Source of the DNA: Isochrysis galbana
Lineage: Eukaryota; Haptophyta; Isochrysidales; Isochrysidaceae
Assembly (NCBI GenBank): GCA_018136815.1
Contig: CM030940.1
Location: forward strand, 4,376,300-4,440,299
Direction of reading: 5' to 3'
Length of the DNA: 64,000 bases
Shown here: positions 29,271 through 38,600 of the stretch, piece by piece
Position numbering within the stretch: the stretch's first letter is position 1
Layout: each line of letters starts with the position of its first letter
Position numbers and translations under genes: made by a program
Notes under the pieces: generated by a model
Database searches by the model: none
The model's input: the letters and a program-made list of their open reading frames with translations, nothing else
What the model was told of the DNA's origin: nothing

Positions 29271-30173
29271 ATGGTCGATCAGAGCCCGCCGCCGCGCCCA
29301 CCGGAAGGCTCGAATGGAGACGAGACGGCGACTATCGCAGCGGAAGAACCCACCATCCTGTACCAAGTGCTCGAGGGCAGGGTATGTGTCCTCACGCTCA
29401 ATCGGCCGCACCGCAACAATGCCCTCACGCTACAGATGCAGAAAGATTACTTTGCGGCACTCAGGCGCGCTGAGCGAGATGAGAGAGTGGTCGTCGTCGT
29501 TGTAACTGGCGCCGGCAGGTCCTTCTGCGTCGGCGCAGATATGGAACTGCTGGTCTCTGCCACCGCCGCACCTGAGAAGAGCGCCGATGGGAGCGCCGTC
29601 TGGCATGATCAGAAGAATGTGGAGCAGGCACAGATGCGGCTGTTGACAAAGCCCGTTGTCGGAGCCATCAATGGCGCCGCTGCTGGCCTCGGGCTAGTCC
29701 TGGCTCTGTGGTGCGATGTTCGCTTCGTTAGCCAGAAAGCCAAGCTGACATTCTCTTTTTCTCAGCGTGGGCTGGTTGCAGAGCACGGCATCTCCTGGCT
29801 CCTTCCGAGAATCGTTGGCCTCTCGCGTGCACTTGATCTGTTGCTAACATCCCGCGTTGTGAAGGGCAAGGAGGCGGTCGCTCTCGGGCTTGCGGAGTAC
29901 GACGCCCCGGACGGGTCTAGTGCTGTGAAAGCTGCTATCAGCTATGCTCGAGGTTTGGCAGCTAATTGCTCGCCGGCGGCTATGTGCGAGGTCCGCCGGT
30001 CAATCTATTCCGACTTTGCAAGAGGTGCAGATGAGGCATCGTCGGACGCCATTTCCCTCATGCTTGCCAGCCTCGCCCACCCGGACGCCGTAGAAGGCGT
30101 TGCAAGTTACCTAGAGAGGCGCCCATCACGCTTCGAAGGCTTGAGAGCGGGGCAAATCCGCAGCCGACTGTGA
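29271..30173 (+). CDS. Enoyl-CoA hydratase/isomerase (crotonase family), peroxisomal
   Basis: An intronless 300-residue frame. The crotonase fold is clear: LNRPHRNNALTLQMQ (CoA pocket), GAGRSFCVGADMELL (oxyanion hole), KPVVGAINGAAAGLGLVLAL (second oxyanion strand, GAAAGLG) and QRGLVAEHGISWLLPRIVG, which holds the Glu used by hydratases and isomerases (the R-G-L-x-x-E pattern). A helix set LLLTSRVVKGKEAVALGL follows. The last three residues, SRL, form a peroxisomal type-1 targeting signal, so the protein probably acts in peroxisomal fatty-acid beta-oxidation. The N-terminal 25 residues are Pro-rich and disordered. Hydratase versus delta3,delta2-isomerase activity cannot be settled; the R-G-L-x-x-E layout is common in ECI/ECH-like peroxisomal members. 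Confidence 0.9.
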   Translation: MVDQSPPPRPPEGSNGDETATIAAEEPTILYQVLEGRVCVLTLNRPHRNNALTLQMQKDYFAALRRAERDERVVVVVVTGAGRSFCVGADMELLVSATAAPEKSADGSAVWHDQKNVEQAQMRLLTKPVVGAINGAAAGLGLVLALWCDVRFVSQKAKLTFSFSQRGLVAEHGISWLLPRIVGLSRALDLLLTSRVVKGKEAVALGLAEYDAPDGSSAVKAAISYARGLAANCSPAAMCEVRRSIYSDFARGADEASSDAISLMLASLAHPDAVEGVASYLERRPSRFEGLRAGQIRSRL

Positions 30174-30680
30174 GCGACAATTTTTCCCACGGTAATGGCC
30201 ACAACAACAACCATGACCACACCTTCCCACGCTCTAATCTGTTTGTCAAAAGTACTGAGCACACGAGCTTTCAGCGTCCTCAAACCATAGGGGAACGTCA
30301 CGCCTCAATACGGACAAGGGGTGCGGGGGCCGACCGCCTCAACCATTGCCTCAACCTATGACGTGTGTACACGTGTACATGATGGATAGGCATAACCAAT
30401 GCCATAACCCATTCTAGCATGAACCTTAAGGGGTCATGCGATCTCCATATGCATTCTGCTTACCATGCCCATGTCATGATGTCATTGACCGTTGTGTCGT
30501 CGAGTACCTATTTCATAATGATTACTAGTCCAGATATCATTTCAAAGCCTTTGTACGGTTTCATATTTGTATAAGGTCGTTTGCCTTCCTTTGGTACCCC
30601 TCGTTTCCAAATACGCGATGTGTCGGTACAAAAAAACTTATTGTATTTGAGCAAAGGCACCCACCTCACAGTGCTCAACC
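30174..30680. other. Intergenic, AT-richer, no gene recognised
   Basis: This is the 3' flank of the hydratase gene. It contains several near-palindromic ATGACGTGTGTACACGTGTA and GGCATAACC-type short repeats. No open frame has domain content. Confidence 0.4.
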
Positions 30681-31252
30681 ATGTCTATAAATGGAATGGC
30701 GGCTGATGATGTAGTACTCAAGCGATTGAAAATGGCACTTACTTCTAAATCTGCCATGCAGGTTATGGCGGAAGCATTGGACAGCATCAGTCCGCCACCG
30801 CCGGTTGGGGGCAACCCGGGGGGAGCAACAACTCCCTGAGGAGGCTGCTTGAGTCGAACCCAAATTTGTGGACGTACACTTTCGAATGTGAGTCCTTATT
30901 CAGTTCATTCGATTTCAAGCACAATACGAACATTGAAGATACCTTACATGCCATTTGCGAGGCTGATAAATCATTCACACTGGTTTATATGATACACACT
31001 CTCTTGAGCAAGTTCACTGCGAAAACAATCATCGATATGAGTCGTGATGATCTGCTTCGTAAAATCAAAGCTGCTCACGTCGATTCGGGATTAACTCCCC
31101 ACCTCCAAGAATTGCTAGAAGGTGTCGATTCGGGTTCAGCTTCCCAAGTAAAGATTGAAAACAAAAGGCCGCTTATCGATTCGGGTTCAGCTCCCGTAAA
31201 GATTGAACCCACAAGGCCCAGCAACATCAAACACAAAAAAGCTCGGTCCTAG
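30681..31252 (+). CDS. Hypothetical protein, frame broken (possible short gene or element ORF)
   Basis: The ATG at 30681 opens MSINGMAADDVVLKRLKMAL but the frame stops at 30839. Another frame, open from about 30750, reads SNNSLRRLLESNPNLWTYTF and continues to 31252 with a KIE-repeat tail (VDSGSASQVKIENKRP, IDSGSAPVKIEPTRP) and a basic end, NIKHKKARS. The AT-richer composition differs from the neighbouring host genes. It could be a two-exon gene or a retroelement ORF. No family was recognised. Confidence 0.35.
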
Positions 31253-31865
31253 GACACCGGGCCGAGCTCACCTGCCGAGCGAGCCCACTGAAGGGGCGCT
31301 GAGGAGCTCTCAAGTGCGTGGTGCGGTGGTGGTGGTGGTGATGATGATGGCACGTCTGGGCGGTCGGAGGCGGTGCCGCGGGCAGAGCGGGAGGCGCGGT
31401 CAGGGTTCGGGTTGATCATGGGGGGGCGCGTCAGGGGGGCAGGGCGGGGCGCACGTGCGCCCCCCCCCCCCCCCCCCCGTGTTTCCCACTGTGTTTCACT
31501 GTGTTTCTTCCATCTTCCATGGCCAAAAACAGGCTGTTTTTGCTGTGTTTAGAGACGATTCTACTGAGTTTAACATGTAGGGTTCACAGCCTTATTAGGG
31601 TTGGGTAGAAGGGAGGTTCACTAACACGCTGCCTCATGCCGCACATGTAGCGGGAATTTTTAAGAAGATTTTTTTTTATCTTCAAGCGAGTATAATGGCA
31701 TGCTTGCCTACTATTGTATCTCATTTTCTTATGAGTGCGCTGACGGTCGCAGGTGGCCGTCTACCTCGACTTGTTAAATCGCACTCCGTAGAGATGGAAG
31801 GGAGAGTAGTACGTGGGAATAAATAATGTCCAAGTTACAAGTTAGGGGTCAATAAAAATTATATA
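31253..31865. repeat. Retroelement 3' end and C tract
   Basis: A C run at 31461-31479 is present. A retroelement terminus at about 31608-31680 contains CTGCCTCATGCCGCACATGTAGC and ends TTTTTAAGAAGATTTTTTTT, matching 13783-13855 and the reverse complement of 40420-40505. Confidence 0.55.
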
Positions 31866-32877
31866 CTACCTCCGTTCCATTACTGAACCGCATCGCCAAA
31901 ATAGGGACAGTAAAGTTGACATAAAAGAAATTCGTGTGGAGAGGGGAATAGCGGGTACACTGGGGCGAAAGACCACCAAAAAATCTGGCACCCAAAGCCA
32001 CCAAGGGCGTCCGAATATTATATTTTCAGTATTGATCAAACACGATTTTGGCGCCCCCTAGCTACACGGCCGATCGCCTTGCCACGAAAGCTCTCGCCGC
32101 TCCGCCTCTCTCGCGAGAGCCGGGCCGCATGGCGCGCCTGAAGGTGGTCGAGCCCCAGCAGCATGGGAGGCGCACCGGTGGCGACTTTGTGAGGCGCTGC
32201 CGTCCTGCTTCTCCCGAGCAGCCTCCTGAGCCGCCCAGCACGCCCAAGGAGGATGCGGCCCCACCGTCCAAGAAGTGGCAGTGGTCGTTGACGCCGAACT
32301 GCCAGGCGGCAATTGCTGTGGCATACGAGCATACGAGCGCGAGCGGCTGGCCGAGCCGAAGCATGGGAAGGAGTGGCAGCGAGCGCACGCGGCATTGTGG
32401 GAGAAGTATCATGTTGGCCCGCGCTATCCGACTGAGGTCAGCCGAACATCATCAGCTGGCGGCTGGCTGAGGCGGAACGTCTGCCGGCATGCCGCAAGGG
32501 TGCTGGTGGCCTTGCCACTGTGCAATTGTGAGCAAGCATTCAGCATGAATACACCCCCTGAAGAATTTAGTGCTCTCTTCAATAACTAAAGCCTGGTGTT
32601 GGCGCGCATCGTTGAGGTGGAGGGATCGAATGAGTATGATTTGCCGCACCGCCGTGATCTGTGATGTGCTCGAGGACACTGACACTGATTAGAATTCCTT
32701 TCTTTGTGACTTTGTCCGTAGGTGCGAATCACACTATTGAGATGAAACAAAATGTTCATGTTAAGCCCCAATGTACCCTCTCCCCTCTAACATCTTTGGC
32801 GGGGCCCCAATATTAGTGTCTAGCTGACAGTTATTGTTTAAAGCCTCCTTGACATCTGAGTAATGGAACGGAGGTAG
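31866..32877. mobile_element. Tc1/mariner-like (Stowaway-type) element, 1012 bp, TA target duplication
   Basis: The left end CTACCTCCGTTCCATTAC (31866-31883) is exactly inverted at the right end (32860-32877). The dinucleotide TA flanks both ends (31864-31865 and 32878-32879). The C-T-xCCTCCGT termini are the hallmark of the mariner/Stowaway group in plants and protists. The interior holds decayed frames (32048-32470 and 32275-32589, the latter with RAYERERLAEPKHGKEW) but no intact DDE transposase, so the copy is non-autonomous. Confidence 0.8.
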
Positions 32878-33567
32878 TACCTAAATAGACAGAAGGGATG
32901 TGAAAAAAAAAAGGGTACCTCAAGTTGCACCTTCTTTGGAATGGAAGTGAGCGAGGGGTTGCGCGTCGCAGTGTGCCGTCTGCGAGTGTTTGGTTGAGTG
33001 AGTTGAGTGCTCAGCACATGCCAAAAGGCATGGCGTGAGGATGTCTGCCAGCCCCCCGGAGGGGCGTTAGTGCCTGAGGGGAGGGGCGCGAGGCCCCCCC
33101 CATGACCCCTACTCTAAGACTTATCTAAGAGTAGGTTCGACTCGGTTCGACAACCCACTGAACAGGGCCCGACAACCATGGGGACCACGAGACACAAGAC
33201 ACAAGATAAAAGATTTTCTCACATCTCCACATCGGCGTAGAGCGTAGATTAGTCATGAGATCAAATAATGCCTGTGCTTTTGGTGCTGGTGCCCGTCATT
33301 CGTTATTGTCCATTCAGCCGACAGCCGAGGCGGTCGCGAGTCGAGAGGGAGAAGGTCAAGGCCAAGTCGACGTCGCCCAAGCATCGAGCTTGAGCTCGCC
33401 CACGACCATGAGCCCGAGATCCCAAACGTGTGTGGCGTGTCCTCGATCCTCGAGCGAGAAGTGTGGGGCGTGGCGTTCTACGTGTTACGCGCGTTTGTGC
33501 GAAGGGCGCTCGCCACGCGGCGAGGCGCACCGAGCTCGGCATGCCGAAGCTTCGGAAGCCGTGAGGC

Positions 33568-33601
<34 letters not shown>

Positions 33602-34480
33602 CCCCCTCTCTCTCCCTGCCCCCCCCCCCCCCCCCCGCTGGTCGCCTCCCGCCCCTCCCCTGCGACGCCACTGCCACTGGTTGGCTAGGAGTAGGAGTAC
33701 CTGCCGCTTCCACGCTGAAGTCTATCGGAAGTCTCCAACCTTCAACCCCCCACGCCTGCACGTAGTATATAGTATAGCAGCTGCTTAATCAACTCCCCCG
33801 GCACCCCCGCACCCCTCTCTCCCTCTCTCGCTCCTCCCCACCAAGCCCCCTACCCCCCCCCGTCATCAAGAGATCAAGAGAGATGGCGAGGAGAGCTGCT
33901 CTGGAAGCCCGCGGTGGTGAAGTCCTTGAACTCGTGAAGAAGCTGCCTCACCCGCGGATAGTTCGCCTGACGGCCAGGCACTCGCACGCGCCCCCACCTC
34001 ATGTATTCGAGCTGCGTGTTGTGAGATTTTGATGACGGCGGCTGCGGGGGAGCGGACGGCTGGGTACTCTCCCTCTCTTTCTCTCTCTCTCCCTCTCTCT
34101 CTCCCTCTCTCTGTCTCTCTTCCTCTATCTCTTGCTCTCTCCCTCCCTCTCTCTCCCTCTCTCCCTCCCTCTCCCTCCCTCTCTCCCTCCCTCTCCCTCC
34201 CTCTCTCCCTCCCTCTCTCTCCCTCTCTCCCTCCCTCTCTCTCCCTCTCTCCCTCTCTCTCTCTGCCTCTCTCCCTACCTCTCTCTCCCTCTCTTCCTCC
34301 CTCTCTCTCCCTCTCTCTCCCTCTCTCTCTCCCTCTCTCTCCCTCTCCCCCCCTCCCCCGCCCCCCTCCCCGGCGGGTGGCGCGCGGCCTCGCCCCTCCT
34401 CGCCCCCCTCTCCTCTCCCAAACGCAAAAAGAGTGTCGGTACCCGTTCGAAGCCACTGCAGCTTCTCTTCTTTGCTCAGT
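32878..34480. other. Repeat-rich upstream region with CT microsatellites
   Basis: It holds a MITE end (about 32913-32932), a (CT)n tract with C runs (33569-33640) and about 280 bp of CTCTCTCCCTC repeats (34070-34350) just before the 34481 gene. A 48-codon frame from 33882 (MARRAALEARGGEVLELVKK) and the antisense frame YMRWGRVRVPGRQANYPRVR both look locally plausible; neither has a recognised family. Confidence 0.5.
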
Positions 34481-35422
34481 ATGAAAAAACTACGTATTCG
34501 TACCTTCCCCCCGCAGGTCACCTTTTCCCAACGTCCTTTCCGCCTGATGATGGTGGGCCTTCCGCTCACCCTCCTCCTCGCCTCGAACGCGCTCATCGCA
34601 CGGGGGAGCATGGCGTGCGTGCGTGCAGGCGCGCCACAGATGCAGGCGCTGCCGGGTAAGGCCACCGGCGGCGAGGCCGGCGCGCAGGCCCCTGCGCCCA
34701 GGCTGCGTGGCAGAGACTCACCAAGGCCGCAACCTGCTGCGGCAGACTCAACCATCCTTGTGCAGGGCGGCTCCCTGCGCACACTCTCGTACCGGAACGC
34801 GGCGGTAGAGCGTGTTCAAGTCCAGCTGAGCACGGAGGGGAGGCCGCTCGACTCCGACATCGAGCTTTGGCACGGACCCGATAACACACCGTCCAAGATG
34901 CGCGTGTACGTCGAGAATGGAGAGCTCCGCCCGTTCAGCGTGGTGATCGAGACGCCGCGCGGGCCTAACACGGTGGCAATCCGGAACATTGGCCAGATGG
35001 AGTTCCCCTTCGTTGCTAAGATCACCGCGAACAACATTAAAGCGCCGACGGCCGAGTGCCTCACTGCCTCAAGGACCATCCAAGGAGGGGCCCTACGCAC
35101 ATACCCATTTGACCCGGTGGTCAACAGTGTCCAGGTCCTCCTCAAGACCGACGGACGGCCGCTCAACGCACGAATCGAGCTACTTCAGGGTCCCAATAAC
35201 AACAAGCAGGTGATTGAGCTGTACGCAGAGGATGGACGTGAACGTCAATTCTTCTGCGTGCTCGAAACACCCGGAAGCGGCAACGTCGTGCGCATAGTCA
35301 ACACGTCGCCTGTCGAGTTCCCCATGACTGCCGCCGTCGTTGCCGGTGATATTGATCTTGAGTCCACGTCAAAGGTGGTGCTTGGAGGCGACGTCGTTCT
35401 CGGAGGCGACGTCAACAATTGA
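34481..35422 (+). CDS. Signal-peptide protein with two repeated beta-rich domains, possibly plastid-targeted
   Basis: The ATG at 34481 gives 313 residues; an internal ATG at 34547 would place a typical signal peptide at the very start (MMVGLPLTLLLASNALIARG). The following Ala/Arg/Gly/Gln segment lacks acidic residues, as in bipartite plastid leaders of secondary-plastid algae. Two homologous domains follow. The first has QGGSLRTLSYRNAAVERVQV, STEGRPLDSDIELWHGPDNT and IETPRGPNTVAIRNIG. The second has QGGALRTYPFDPVVNSVQVL, KTDGRPLNARIELLQGPNNN and LETPGSGNVVRIVNTSPVEFP. The tail repeats GGDVVLGGDV. I recall similar proteins as conserved but uncharacterised in diatoms and haptophytes. No enzymatic motif was seen and no function is assigned. 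The upstream CT tract may belong to the promoter or leader. Confidence 0.75.
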   Translation: MKKLRIRTFPPQVTFSQRPFRLMMVGLPLTLLLASNALIARGSMACVRAGAPQMQALPGKATGGEAGAQAPAPRLRGRDSPRPQPAAADSTILVQGGSLRTLSYRNAAVERVQVQLSTEGRPLDSDIELWHGPDNTPSKMRVYVENGELRPFSVVIETPRGPNTVAIRNIGQMEFPFVAKITANNIKAPTAECLTASRTIQGGALRTYPFDPVVNSVQVLLKTDGRPLNARIELLQGPNNNKQVIELYAEDGRERQFFCVLETPGSGNVVRIVNTSPVEFPMTAAVVAGDIDLESTSKVVLGGDVVLGGDVNN

Positions 35423-36179
35423 GAATGGCATGCCCTAAAATCTGGGCTTTGGGGGGTGTGAGGCCCGTTCCTCTCCTAGCGAGCACCAAACGGCAGCAAG
35501 GCCGTCAGCAAGCCAGCGCTTGACAGCCGGTTTCGTCCCACACTGACGATCCTCCGGGGAACCGTCTTCCCTTGTCTGCGAGATATACCCGCGATGGACG
35601 TGCTGGTTATGAAGGCCAGTACGCACCTCCGCATGCCCATCCATGCATGGCTTTGATTGCAACCCTGTTTGAGTCTCGCCTTTCACTTCATCGGTGCCAT
35701 GTGCCCTTACATTCATGAGCGCGCATGCGTCGCGGCTTGGTAAATGCAGCTGTCTCGTCTCGCTATTTTTCTGTTCACAACAATCCTGTGCGTCTCCAAT
35801 GTCTGAGCTCCCGTCATCCGATCCGCCATGCGCATACTGGGTGTGTGAGCACACACGAGTACACCCGCCAATGTGCTTTGAATCTTGCTCTTGGCCGAGC
35901 ACTGTGAGGCTGGCGAGTCTGCCGTCTCTGTGCAGTATGGGGCGTGCTCGTACGCACGCCTACTTCCCACCACGTGTTCAAAGCAAGCATGCACGGTCGA
36001 AACCTCGCGCTCGCTCGTGACTCCAGCATGGGAGCGTCGTGCATTCAGCAGTTGCACGCAAGAACGGGAACGCTGTGAGTTTGCGGTCGCCCAGAGATGC
36101 CTAAGTGTGCCCCATGGTGACGCAGCAGTGAAAAACTTCGACCTTCTATCCTGTCGTTAGCGTTTTTTTGTACTTCCGA
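35423..36179. other. Intergenic, no gene recognised
   Basis: Several open frames exist on both strands, but composition is uniform and no domain or repeat family was recognised. Confidence 0.4.
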
Positions 36180-36965
36180 AAAACTATTGTTATAGTTTTA
36201 GCGATGGAGCGCGCGGCGCCGACCACTCCCCTGCCGCCACGACGCCCCAACGGGGCCGCCCCAAGCCGCCGGAGCCGAAGCGCTCACAGGCCTCCGCACC
36301 GCCCGACCACGACGTCGAGATGGCGCCGCCTCCATCGCCTCCCAGGCAGCCACAGAAGCAGGGAGTAGGCAGGGCCCCTGTTCCCTGCAGACCAGCAGAC
36401 TTCGAGCCCGACTTAGACCGCCAGCACCGCCGCTCAGCCACCCACGCAAGGACTCCCCATGGGGTGTGGCAGCTCTACTGCCACCCCCATGGAGGCAACT
36501 ACTACCAACTGTGCACCCCTCGTGGGCGGGCACTTCACACAACAATCCATTCTGGGGGCCTTTATTTATTTGCGGCCTCCAGCTCTTCAAAAAACAGCTC
36601 CCAGAAATCCTACGCCGAGGCGGCTGGCCCCAAGGGAAAGCAGCCAGCACAAGCACAGCAAGCCCAGCCTCAACCAACCCATTCACCAACCCCCACCTCC
36701 CTCGCGCAAGCGAGCGGACCCCCAGTCGGACCCAAAGCCGGTTCAGACCAACACCAACACCCTACAACCCGCTCCTCCCCCTCTTGATGAGGAGGAGGAA
36801 CCGGAGGACACCCCTTTCTACATTCAGCTAGCCCAGCTAGCTGACGACAAAAAGGACATTGAGAGTGAAGACGTAGCAACCTTCATGAAATACCTCCTCC
36901 TCAAGCTGGAAGGCTTGGATGCTACCCCGGATGGGATGGACAAGGGTCGAAAGGGCCCATGGATA
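36180..36965 (+). mobile_element. MERAP-family element copy with partial ORF1
   Basis: The perfect hairpin AAAACTATTGTTATAGTTTT (36180-36199) precedes the ATG at 36204 (MERAAPTTPLPPRRP). After frame changes, the DNA encodes RTPHGVWQLYCHPHGGNYYQ, a Gln/Pro-rich linker, then EEEEPEDTPFYIQLAQLADD and KLEGLDATPDGMDKGRKGPW, nearly identical to the 26149-27425 copy. Similarity stops abruptly at about 36965. Confidence 0.7.
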
Positions 36966-37320
36966 TGGCCTGGAAATCGCATCATCTAGGATGAATGCGA
37001 CAAAGGATGATGAGGAGGAGGAGGTTGGCAGCGAGAGTGAGGAGGCCAGCGGCGAGGATATCATTGACCTGTTCGATGACACCGGCACACCGGCAAGACC
37101 AACATCCCCCTCAAGGTGGGCAGCAATGTGGTGCACGAGACGATCGGCGACGGCGTGATCACCTCCATGGGCGCGGGCACCATGCACGGCCGGGACAAGG
37201 TGGAGGTGGAGTACACATCAACGACAACAAGAAGAAGCGCAAGTGGGTGCTCATTGAGACTGTGAGAGCCGTGAAGGTATGTATGTGGCTCATGAGGGCA
37301 TGAGGGAGGGGACTGCTTGG
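36966..37320 (+). pseudogene. Captured gene fragment fused to the MERAP copy
   Basis: Immediately after the ORF1 break the sequence encodes NATKDDEEEEVGSESEEASG. Then, in another frame, come TNIPLKVGSNVVHETIGDGV and ITSMGAGTMHGRDKVEVEY, followed after a shift by INDNKKKRKWVLIETVRAVK. This reads like a small beta-barrel (KOW/SH3-like) exon of a host protein with frameshifts. The parent gene is not identified. Confidence 0.3.
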
Positions 37321-37861
37321 AGCTTGGGGGGGGCGGGCCCCACATCTCGGCGACCCGAGTCATGCTGCCACCTAATAAAAAACACCAAAAGGCCCGCCCC
37401 ACCCATCCCTTAGCGCTAGGCCCAAAGTAGTGCACATGGGCCGACCCCCCGAAACCGAAGATAAAGGAACGGGGGGGGGGGGGGGGGGAGTGTGGTAGGG
37501 GCTAGGGCGATAGTAGCGTGAGCAGTGGCCCGGTAAAGGGAATGTCTCCAGTAGCTTAGCAGACGCCTTCAAGATTTCTTTAAATATTTAAAGTGTATGT
37601 TTGGCCGCCCTTGCACCGACCACCCCGACCCACCCCATGCATGCAGGTGTCGCGCTCGCTTGAACTCTGAACTCCACAGCCCTTGGGCCTTGGGCCGACT
37701 GGGCCTACCCCGGCCCCAGCGCGCCCTCTCGTGTGCAGCTCGCGACCGAAAAATTAGCTGGCGAATCAAGTATAACACTCAACAATTCGATATCTGCAAT
37801 TCTTCAGCACGACGCAAGTGGGATTTTATGCGACGAAGAAACATCTTTGCTACAGGTATAA
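37321..37861. repeat. Dispersed repeat ends, G tract and perfect palindrome
   Basis: The block 37440-37600 (CCCCGAAACCGAAGATAAAGG, a G tract, GTGTGGTAGGGGCTAGG) relates to 13340-13480. The perfect palindrome CTTTAAATATTTAAAG (37578-37593) is followed by GTTTGGCCGCCC (37599), a variant of the ends at 3607 and 16252. Confidence 0.5.
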
Positions 37862-38425
37862 TCAAGCCTTAGTGACGCTGTAGATGCTTGATGTTGATGG
37901 GCAATTGCATGGCCTCCGAGGACGTACATCAATCCTCGTGCAGCCCGCCTGCTCGTCTGGAGCGTCTTTCTTCATGACTTCGCGCCACCTTCTCGTTTCC
38001 CATGTCGTTACGATTCCCCTCACCTTCCTGCCACTCGGCACTGTCTTGAATGTGCCAATTACGTCGTGCATTCTGTAAGAGGAGGGTAAAAGGCTGGTCA
38101 GACTGGCCGTCAATCCCTTAGGCATCTGCGTGGCGGCCAAGCCCTGTCCACTTCGCGCTGCCACACTGAAATCGGGCGTGCGGCGCACCGGGTTTGCGAT
38201 GTAGAAGAAGAAGCCGATGACACCGATCAGCCAGACCACGTATTCAGTCCAATCGCTAGCTGTCCCCTCGAACCCCTCGCCGAGCCGCCAGAAATTCTGC
38301 AGGCGAGAGTGGTCCTCCTCCGCCGTGCGAACCTGCTGCCCAACATAGTCGACCGCGTGCGCGCCCAGGGGAGCAGCCACAAGTAGCGCGTGCCACTCAA
38401 ACGCGCTTCGGCGGCCGACGGCCAT
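37862..38425 (-). CDS. Small membrane protein, unknown function
   Basis: A 187-residue frame starting MAVGRRSAFEWHALLVAAPL. The N-terminal part has a hydrophobic stretch, then a charged helix (QQVRTAEEDHSRLQNFWRLG), then a strong membrane segment (YVVWLIGVIGFFFYIANPV). The part after about residue 110 may include intron sequence, since a GT at RMHDVIG and a changed composition are seen. It is head-to-head with the RlmI-like gene, the two starts lying about 175 bp apart, so they may share a bidirectional promoter. No family was recognised. Confidence 0.5.
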   Translation of the reverse strand: MAVGRRSAFEWHALLVAAPLGAHAVDYVGQQVRTAEEDHSRLQNFWRLGEGFEGTASDWTEYVVWLIGVIGFFFYIANPVRRTPDFSVAARSGQGLAATQMPKGLTASLTSLLPSSYRMHDVIGTFKTVPSGRKVRGIVTTWETRRWREVMKKDAPDEQAGCTRIDVRPRRPCNCPSTSSIYSVTKA

Positions 38426-38600
38426 CGTTCAGGTTTCTCTCCACAGAGTCGCCACCCCCTTCCCCCTTCCCCCTCCTCTCCCCCCCCGTCATCCAATCTT
38501 TTCTTAACTTCGTATTTCCTTTCATACCCCTACACATGCAAAAACAAAAGTTGTGCACTCCTTGAGAGTCTGCTCTCTTTTCTCTTTTTCGGAAAGGCGC

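Noticed and set aside
33874-34782. Minus-strand 302-codon frame opposite the duplicated-domain protein
   Set aside because: It lies antisense to a well-supported gene and its middle is microsatellite-derived Arg/Glu; no domain was seen.
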